DNA from: Bacillota bacterium
GTDB taxonomy: Bacteria; Bacillota; Clostridia; Christensenellales; Aristaeellaceae
Direction of reading: 5' to 3'
Assembly (NCBI GenBank): GCA_023411395.1
Contig: JAEYOV010000050.1
Coordinates: 12,409-76,408 of the forward strand
Length of the DNA: 64,000 nt
Shown: piece by piece, positions 58,766 to 64,000 of the stretch
Layout of the letters: each line of letters begins with the position of its first letter
Position numbering within the stretch: position 1 is the stretch's first letter
Notes under the pieces: generated by a model
Seen by the model: the letters and a program-made list of their open reading frames with translations, nothing else
Told to the model about the DNA's origin: nothing
The model's database searches: none
Position numbers and translations under genes: made by a program

Positions 58766-60200
58766 GAACAGGGTCATGCTCATCACCTACCCCGACAGCC
58801 TGGGCGGCAATCTGCGCTTGCTTCGGGAAACGCTGAAAACACATCTTGACGGCGCCGTGGGCGGCATCCATATTTTGCCCTTCTTTCCCTCCAGCGCAGA
58901 CAGGGGCTTTTCGCCCATCACCTATGACCGGGTGGACCCTGCCTTCGGGGACTGGAGCGATATAGAAACGCTGAGCCGCGATTATTACCTCATGTGCGAT
59001 ATGATGATCAACCATATTTCCCGCCAAAGCGAGGCGTTCCGGGATTTCCTGAGAAACGGGGACAGCTCCCCCTATGCGCCGCTGTTTATCAACTATGACA
59101 CTTTCTTCGGCGGCGACCCATCGCCGGAGGAACTATCCAAAATTTACAGGCGCAGCGACAAGCCGCCCTATGTGGCAGTCCTCCTGCCGGACGGCGCCCC
59201 GCGCAGGCTGTGGTGCACCTTCTCCCAGGAGCAGATCGACCTGGATACGGCCCACCCCGTCACGCGGCGCTACCTGATGGACAATTTGCGCGGCTTGGGG
59301 CAGCATGGCCTTTCCCTGGTGCGCCTGGACGCCTACGGCTACATCACCAAGGTGCGCGGCTCCAACTGCTTTTTTGTGGAGCCGGATATCTGGGATCTGA
59401 TTTCCGCCTGCGGGGAGCTTTTGCACCAGCAGCACATGACACTGCTGCCCGAGGTGCACGACAGGTATGAAACAGCCCTGAAGATCGCGGAGCACGGCTA
59501 CTGGACGTATGATTTTGTACTGCCGCTGCTCATGCTGCACACCCTCACTTCCGGCTCCGGTGCTGCAATGAAGCGCTGGTTTACCATCTGCCCCCGAAAG
59601 CAGTTCACCGTGCTGGACACACACGACGGCGTGGGCGTATATGACGCGGCGGGGATTGTGGGCGACGGGGAAGCCCAAGCCGCCATCGCCGATATAGAGG
59701 AAAACCTTTCATACTCCTTCAAGCCTCTGGACCCCGCCCGGAAGAAAAATTACCGCTCTTATCAACTATATGGTACCTACTATTCCATGCTGAAGAAGAA
59801 CGACCAGGCACTGCTATTGGCCCGGGCGCTGCAATTTTTTGCGCCGGGCATCCCGCAGGTGTACTATGTGGGTCTGCTGGCGGGGGAAAACCAACTGGAT
59901 TTCCCGGCGGAGGACCACCGCTTCATCAACCGCAAAAACTATTCCATGGAAGAGCTTGACGCACAATTTCAGCGGCCCGTGGTACGCAGGCTGCGCAGAT
60001 TGATGCGGCTGCGCAACAGCCACCCCGCTTTTGATGGGGAGCTGGTTATCGGTGAGACCCCCGATCACATCCTTTCCCTGGCCCGGGAAAAGGGCGATGC
60101 CCGGGCCACGCTTTTCGCCGACCTGCGCACCCATGATTTCTATATCCATATCAGTGAAAATGGGCGGCTGATCCCCTTCGGTTTGGATGACGAGGCCTGA
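58752..60200 (+). CDS. GH13_18 glucoside phosphorylase (sucrose phosphorylase-like)
   Basis: 482 residues from the ATG at 58752 (GAGGAAGCACC), overlapping the GH2 stop by 14 bases. Subfamily 18 signatures: H-I-L-P-F-F-P-S-S-A-D-R-G-F-S (residues ~40-54), nucleophile Asp193 in R-L-D-A-Y-G-Y, acid/base Glu234 in L-P-E-V-H, and L-D-T-H-D-G (Asp292). Enzymes of this group phosphorolyse sucrose, sucrose 6-phosphate, glucosylglycerol or glucosylglycerate to give glucose 1-phosphate. Which acceptor is used cannot be read by eye; the hydroxyacid dehydrogenase in the regulon makes glucosylglycerate worth testing. Confidence 0.88.
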   Translation: MWEIENRVMLITYPDSLGGNLRLLRETLKTHLDGAVGGIHILPFFPSSADRGFSPITYDRVDPAFGDWSDIETLSRDYYLMCDMMINHISRQSEAFRDFLRNGDSSPYAPLFINYDTFFGGDPSPEELSKIYRRSDKPPYVAVLLPDGAPRRLWCTFSQEQIDLDTAHPVTRRYLMDNLRGLGQHGLSLVRLDAYGYITKVRGSNCFFVEPDIWDLISACGELLHQQHMTLLPEVHDRYETALKIAEHGYWTYDFVLPLLMLHTLTSGSGAAMKRWFTICPRKQFTVLDTHDGVGVYDAAGIVGDGEAQAAIADIEENLSYSFKPLDPARKKNYRSYQLYGTYYSMLKKNDQALLLARALQFFAPGIPQVYYVGLLAGENQLDFPAEDHRFINRKNYSMEELDAQFQRPVVRRLRRLMRLRNSHPAFDGELVIGETPDHILSLAREKGDARATLFADLRTHDFYIHISENGRLIPFGLDDEA

Positions 60201-60250
60201 AGCCCAAGAAGCGGATACCCATTCAATAAACAATGAAATGTGGAGGGTTT

Positions 60251-61399
60251 ATGGTGAATGAAATATACAGTGGCCGGGAAAGAGTCCGCCGCGCCATAGA
60301 GCATCAGGCAATCGACAGGGTGCCCCTTGACCTTGGCTGTCATTTTTCTACAGGGATTTCCATCTTCGCCTATCAACGGCTGCGCGAGTATTTGGGCTTG
60401 TCCGTGGACCGGATCGAGCTGATTGACTGCACGCAATTGCTTGCCCGGGTAGACGATGATGTACTGGACATGTTCCATATCGACACCGTACTGCTCAATC
60501 CGCCGTTCATGAAAACACATGCCTGGCAACCGCGCGAAGGCTACTGCTTTCAGGTGCCCGAAGCTTTTTGCCCCATTCGGCAGCCTGACGGAGGCTGGGT
60601 GCTCAAGGGGGAGCACTGGCAGAGCTATATGCCGGCGGGAGGATTCTTTTTCGACGGGTATTGGCCGGATTTTTATATGCTCGAGGAAGCATCCAAATTG
60701 AAATACTTTGGCGCCCGAGCGGAAAGGTTGTTTAAAGAAACGGGCCGGTTTACTATTTTTATGGGCTACAGCGCCTTCTTTGACGGCCTTGATTTTGCCT
60801 GCGATATGCTGACAGACCCCGAAAAATGCATTGAGATCAACAAGGAACGCCTGGACGCCCAGATCGGGCATTTCAACAAAATGAATGCCTTATTCGGCCG
60901 CTACATTGGGGCGATTGAGGTCAACAGCGACTTGGGCATGCAGTCTGCTCCCATGGTCAGCCCCGCCAGCTATGGCGAAATCTGTATGCCATACCTCAAA
61001 AAATTCTGCGAGCATGTGCATAATTCCAGCGGTATCAAAGTATTCATGCATTCCTGTGGTTCCATAGCAAAGCTTCTGCCCGCCATCATTGAGGCAGGCG
61101 TGGATGTGATCAATCCCGTGCAGATCTCCGCCGCGGATATGAACGCGGCTGGCCTGAAGGCACGCTATGGCAGGGATATATGCTTCTGGGGCGGCGGCTG
61201 CGACACGCAGAATGTGCTATGGTGCGCTTCACCCGATATGGTGAAAGCACATGTGCAGGAGCAAATGCGAATTCTCAAGCCTGAAAGCGGGTTTGTTTTC
61301 AACCAGGTGCATAACATCATGGGCAATGTGCCGCCGGAAAACATCGTTGCCATGCTCAGCGCCGCATATGAAAACAGCGCGTATGAAGAGGATTCTTGA
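60251..61399 (+). CDS. URO-D-family protein (2), probable methyltransferase-type
   Basis: 382 residues from the ATG at 60251 with GGAGGG upstream. The barrel motifs are clear: R-V-P-L-D-L-G (residues ~25-31), F-M-H-S-C-G-S-I (~270), G-G-G-C-D-T-Q-N and the end F-N-Q-V-H-N-I-M-G-N-V-P-P. The H-x-C-G plus later Cys resembles the zinc site of cobamide-dependent methyltransferases such as MtaA rather than HemE. A demethylation role on O-methyl sugars is possible, but no corrinoid protein is nearby. It is the last gene of the plus arm of the DeoR-controlled region. Confidence 0.78.
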   Translation: MVNEIYSGRERVRRAIEHQAIDRVPLDLGCHFSTGISIFAYQRLREYLGLSVDRIELIDCTQLLARVDDDVLDMFHIDTVLLNPPFMKTHAWQPREGYCFQVPEAFCPIRQPDGGWVLKGEHWQSYMPAGGFFFDGYWPDFYMLEEASKLKYFGARAERLFKETGRFTIFMGYSAFFDGLDFACDMLTDPEKCIEINKERLDAQIGHFNKMNALFGRYIGAIEVNSDLGMQSAPMVSPASYGEICMPYLKKFCEHVHNSSGIKVFMHSCGSIAKLLPAIIEAGVDVINPVQISAADMNAAGLKARYGRDICFWGGGCDTQNVLWCASPDMVKAHVQEQMRILKPESGFVFNQVHNIMGNVPPENIVAMLSAAYENSAYEEDS

Positions 61400-61425
61400 T
61401 GCTTGCCGCCGCCTTGCCCGAGCCT

Positions 61426-63105
61426 TTATTCGGCATCCCGCGTCCCGAAAAAGCATTCCTCCAGCATTGCGCAAAGGGCATGATAGGCCGGCAGATGAAG
61501 CTCCTGCACATCGGCCGGGCAGTTGCCCTTCACAATCACAGCTTCATCGGCGGCCGCCGCAAGCTTTCCGCCTGTTCCGCCGGCCAGTCCCAGCACCGTA
61601 AGCCCGCGTACCTTTGCCACCTGTGCCGCCAGCAGCACATTAAGGGCGTTGCCGCTTGTGCTGATCCCCAGGAACACATCGCCCTTATGGCCATATCCGA
61701 CCACTTGCTGGGCGAAGGTCAATTCAGGGCTGACATCATTGGCAAAGGCGGTTGACAATGCGCTGTGTTCGCTCAGCACAATCACGGGCAGCGCGCGCTG
61801 CAGCAACCGGTGCGCATCCGGTATGATCTCCCGGGTGGCCTGTGAAACAGCCTCCTGCTCGGCTGCAGGAAGCGGCCTTTTAAGATAAAAGCCCTTCATC
61901 AGTTCCCCCGCGATATGCTGCGCATCGGCGCAGCTTCCTCCGTTGCCGGCAATGAGCAGCTTTCCGCCATGGCCAAAGCATTTTTTCAGTACCCGATATA
62001 CAGCCAGCAGGTTATCCCGCTGTTCCTCAAGCGCCGGATGACGTTTGATGGCCCGCTCAAGATGCTCAAGCACCTTAGGGTTGCGCTCAGCAGCCTCCTC
62101 CATGGGATCAATGCCAAGCGCATACAGCGCGACCATAACGCTGGCCAGATCACCAAGCGCTTCGCCCGTCATGGCAGGTACCACCTTCAGGCCCGCAAGC
62201 GAGCGCGGGATCGCCTCGCGCCTAAGCGCCGCCTCCATCGATGGGCGCAGCAGCTCCTCGCAGCGAACGAACACGCTGCCGATTACGATGCATTCCGGAT
62301 TGAGTGTATCCACCAAAAGGCTCAGTCCGCGCCCAAGCATCTCCCCCACGTGGGTGAAAATAGCGCGGGCATCCGCATCCCCAGCCTTGGCGTAGCCGGC
62401 AATCAGCTTGGTGGTGATATCCTCGTCCTTTACACCGTCCCTGATCCATTTGGGCGGCTTTCCTTCCTGGCACAGCCGCAGTGTCCATGCCTGGGCCTGG
62501 CGGCCGATGCCCCCGCCGCTGGTGAAGCCTTCGAAGGAACCAGCCTTCCCAAACCCCACCGGCCCATCCTCCATCAGGCGAAGGTGCCCTACTTCGCCCC
62601 CCATGTCATTCATGCCGCACAGCAGGTTCCCCTCGGCAATCACCCCCGCGCCCATACAGGTGCCCATGGTCAGAAACACCATATTGCGCGTGCCGCGCCC
62701 CGCGCCGGCCTGCCATTCCACCAGCGCGCAGGCATTGGCGTCGTTTTGAATAAAAGCCGGAACGCCGTACCGCCCGGTGAGCATACTGGCCAACGGCACA
62801 TCGACCCATCCGGGCAGATTGGGCGGACACAGCACGATCCCGTTCCTGCTATCCAGCGGGCCGCCGCAGCTGACCCCGATAGCGCGAAGGTCCCCGGATT
62901 CCAGGCCATGTTTTCGCAGCATGGCTTCAATGGTTTCATAAAGCATGGAAATCGTGTGGTCCCTGCCCAACTCCGCTTGCGTGTCAAAGCGCATCTTATC
63001 ATCAATCTGTATACCGCCATCCACATGCGCCAATACGACAGCGGTCTTGGTGCCGCCGATATCAAGACCCAAAAACGGCTTTGTGACAGTACCATATTTT
63101 CTCAT
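61426..63105 (-). CDS. Fusion of ROK sugar kinase and SIS phosphosugar isomerase
   Basis: 559 residues, GGGGATTTTGCA upstream. Residues ~8-325 are a ROK kinase: D-I-G-G-T-K-T at 15-21, N-D-A-N-A-C-A at ~121, E-V-G-H at ~171. The usual zinc motif C-x-C-G-x-x-G-C-x-E is replaced by G-F-G-K-A-G-S-F-E. Residues ~345-555 are a GmhA-like SIS domain with G-N-G-G-S-C-A-D-A-Q-H (388-398) and S-T-S-G-N-A (492-497). It is a single uninterrupted frame. The pair may phosphorylate a hexose or heptose and isomerise the product. It is a single gene, convergent with the URO-D gene. Confidence 0.88.
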   Translation of the reverse strand: MRKYGTVTKPFLGLDIGGTKTAVVLAHVDGGIQIDDKMRFDTQAELGRDHTISMLYETIEAMLRKHGLESGDLRAIGVSCGGPLDSRNGIVLCPPNLPGWVDVPLASMLTGRYGVPAFIQNDANACALVEWQAGAGRGTRNMVFLTMGTCMGAGVIAEGNLLCGMNDMGGEVGHLRLMEDGPVGFGKAGSFEGFTSGGGIGRQAQAWTLRLCQEGKPPKWIRDGVKDEDITTKLIAGYAKAGDADARAIFTHVGEMLGRGLSLLVDTLNPECIVIGSVFVRCEELLRPSMEAALRREAIPRSLAGLKVVPAMTGEALGDLASVMVALYALGIDPMEEAAERNPKVLEHLERAIKRHPALEEQRDNLLAVYRVLKKCFGHGGKLLIAGNGGSCADAQHIAGELMKGFYLKRPLPAAEQEAVSQATREIIPDAHRLLQRALPVIVLSEHSALSTAFANDVSPELTFAQQVVGYGHKGDVFLGISTSGNALNVLLAAQVAKVRGLTVLGLAGGTGGKLAAAADEAVIVKGNCPADVQELHLPAYHALCAMLEECFFGTRDAE

Positions 63106-63187
63106 TGCAAAATCCCCTTTGTTGTTTTTGCAGATGCTTTAGAGTCAACCAACAAATCCGGGAAGATGGCCATTTTAGCGTGCCTCA

Positions 63188-63217
63188 TTGCTTTTCTGAA
63201 ATTATGTATATTATACT
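63188..63217 (+). promoter_or_regulatory. Promoter of the candidate small RNA
   Basis: -35 TTGCTT (63188-63193), 18-base spacer, -10 TATACT (63212-63217); start near 63224. The -10 overlaps that of the divergent ROK-SIS promoter. Confidence 0.5.
63210..63215 (-). promoter_or_regulatory. -10 element of the ROK-SIS gene
   Basis: Minus strand TATAAT (63215-63210); the upstream TGGACG is a poor -35 at 19 bases. Leader about 98 bases. Confidence 0.4.
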
Positions 63218-63223
63218 AATGGA

Positions 63224-63397
63224 AAACATTATTGCGTCCATGTCAGCGAGAGTAAGGAGACAAGCGGGGCGTAGCGGCGCGGTGCTGAGCGGCAGACGGC
63301 GCAGCAGCAAGAATGCTTGCCGGCAGTGCCAGAACGCAATCTGGTAGGGGCCGGGCACTGACTGAGGCAATGTAGAAGGAGAGAGCTCTTCTTTTTT
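63224..63397 (+). ncRNA. Candidate structured small RNA (~174 nt), family unknown
   Basis: A promoter, a closing stem and a terminator-like end fit a stable RNA. The ends pair: ATTGC (63231-63235) with GCAAT (63367-63371) and GTCAG (63242-63246) with CTGAC (63358-63362). Inside are hairpins GCAAG-AATG-CTTGC (63307-63320) and CCAGA-ACGCAA-TCTGG, and alternative arms CAGTGCC/GGCACTG. A stem AGAAGG/TCTTCT with a T-run (63374-63397) follows. No convincing reading frame is present in this GC-rich stretch. Length and rod-like closing are compatible with a 6S-type RNA, but I do not see family signatures that prove it. Confidence 0.45.
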
Positions 63398-63443
63398 ATT
63401 TCAGGTTGGAAAAAACCGCGTATGCAGATTCGTATAAATGCAG

Positions 63444-63468
63444 AAAAGTCCGATAAAATCGGACTTTT
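63444..63468 (-). terminator. Terminator after the serine tRNAs
   Basis: AAAAGTCCGAT-AAA-ATCGGACTTTT, an 11-pair stem with T-run on both strands, 12 bases after the tRNA-Ser(GCT) 3' end. Confidence 0.85.
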
Positions 63469-63479
63469 CGGACAAATTG

Positions 63480-63571
63480 TGGCGGAGAAGCCGGGATTTG
63501 AACCCGGGCGGCGCTTATCGCACCCTACTCCCTTAGCAGGGGAGCCCCTTCGGCCTCTTGGGTACTTCTCC
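63480..63571 (-). tRNA. tRNA-Ser (anticodon GCT)
   Basis: 92 bases including an encoded CCA. Acceptor stem GGAGAAG/CTTCTCC, anticodon stem-loop CTCCC-CTGCTAA-GGGAG, the long variable arm expected of serine tRNA, and T-arm GGTTCAAATCC. Discriminator base G. Confidence 0.95.
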
Positions 63572-63609
63572 ATAAAGCCGATCTCTTTTTGCTGTTCCAC
63601 GGGAAAGAA

Positions 63610-63699
<90 letters not shown>

Positions 63700-63723
63700 G
63701 TGCTTAAAGAACCAGCGAAGGTG

Positions 63724-63752
63724 ATTATACCAGAGTTTTGAGGCAAAGTCAA
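63724..63752 (-). promoter_or_regulatory. Promoter of the two serine tRNAs
   Basis: Minus strand: -35 TTGACT (63752-63747), 17-base spacer, -10 TATAAT (63729-63724); start near 63717, 18 bases before the tRNA 5' end. Confidence 0.85.
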
Positions 63753-64000
63753 CGACAAAAGTGACTTTTAGGGGCTTCGGAGGGGTGGTTTGGGCCCTTT
63801 TGGGCGGTATGCGGCAAAATAGGACCTTGGTAGCGCTGGTCCAGGGACATATGTATGGGAAATTCTGGACGGGAAAAGCCTGCAAATATAATGTCAAGCC
63901 TTAAATGACATTGCGAACAGAAGAAATTTTAGGTTAAGGAGACGAACGGAAGGGTAAAGCAAAAAGGCTGCCATGAGATACGCCAGCCGGAGGGATGTAA
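63753..64000. other. Right edge: no recognisable gene
   Basis: I see no convincing coding frame, RNA gene or repeat here. A gene may begin or end just outside the window. Confidence 0.6.

Overview
This 64 kb window is almost entirely carbohydrate catabolism. It probably comes from an anaerobic member of the Clostridia, perhaps a gut or rumen Christensenellales-like organism. The evidence is strong AGGAGG-type ribosome binding sites, sigma-A style promoters, Lpl/Ytc-type sugar ABC transporters, an encoded CCA on both tRNAs, fairly high GC genes with AT-rich promoter islands, and many intracellular glycosidases. The taxonomic call is inference; no rRNA or core marker is present.

Layout. (1) 1-2.7 kb: the end of a LacI-type regulator, a relict dehydrogenase fragment, an ADP-ribosylglycohydrolase-fold protein and a GH130 phosphorylase. 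(2) 1.7-7.5 kb: a beta-mannoside-type locus on the minus strand (two permeases, binding protein, GH130) opposite its own LacI regulator. (3) 7.8-9 kb: a stand-alone alpha-oxoamine synthase resembling serine palmitoyltransferase. (4) 9.1-17.3 kb: GH105, GH172, an unassigned glycosidase, a mannitol-type dehydrogenase, a PfkB kinase and D-lyxose isomerase, facing a ROK repressor. (5) 17.3-29.9 kb: a seven-gene ABC operon with a lyase/toroid-like protein, GH105, GH38 and an aldose epimerase, opposite a membrane AraC regulator. (6) 30-33 kb: a GH4 glycosidase divergent from a URO-D-family protein. (7) 33.2-61.4 kb: a large locus that appears to be controlled by one DeoR regulator. Its minus arm has a hydroxyacid dehydrogenase, a Gfo/Idh oxidoreductase, a membrane protein, two permeases, two GH38, then a separately promoted binding protein with a racemase, class II aldolase, DUF1537 kinase, GH38-like, GH36-like and MBL hydrolase. 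Its plus arm has an FGGY kinase, class II aldolase/adducin, beta-mannosidase, GH13_18 phosphorylase and a URO-D-family protein. (8) 61.4-64 kb: a ROK-SIS fusion protein, a candidate structured RNA and two serine tRNAs.

How it works together. None of the glycosidases shows a signal peptide, while three binding proteins and three permease pairs are present. The scheme is therefore import of short mannose-, galactose- or uronate-containing oligosaccharides followed by cytoplasmic breakdown. Four GH38 proteins, a GH2 beta-mannosidase and a GH130 point to manno-configured substrates. The DeoR region carries two separate kinase plus aldolase pairs and two oxidoreductases, which looks like an undescribed route for an oxidised or unusual sugar.

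Most notable sequence signals: a 15-base operator motif (TTCATATTNTTTCAW, tandem TTCA with 10-base period) at three places around the DeoR gene and its presumed targets; a probable small RNA with promoter, closing stem and terminator next to the tRNAs; strong hairpins after each of the three binding-protein genes; and at least three places with decayed gene fragments, showing that these loci have been remodelled by deletion.
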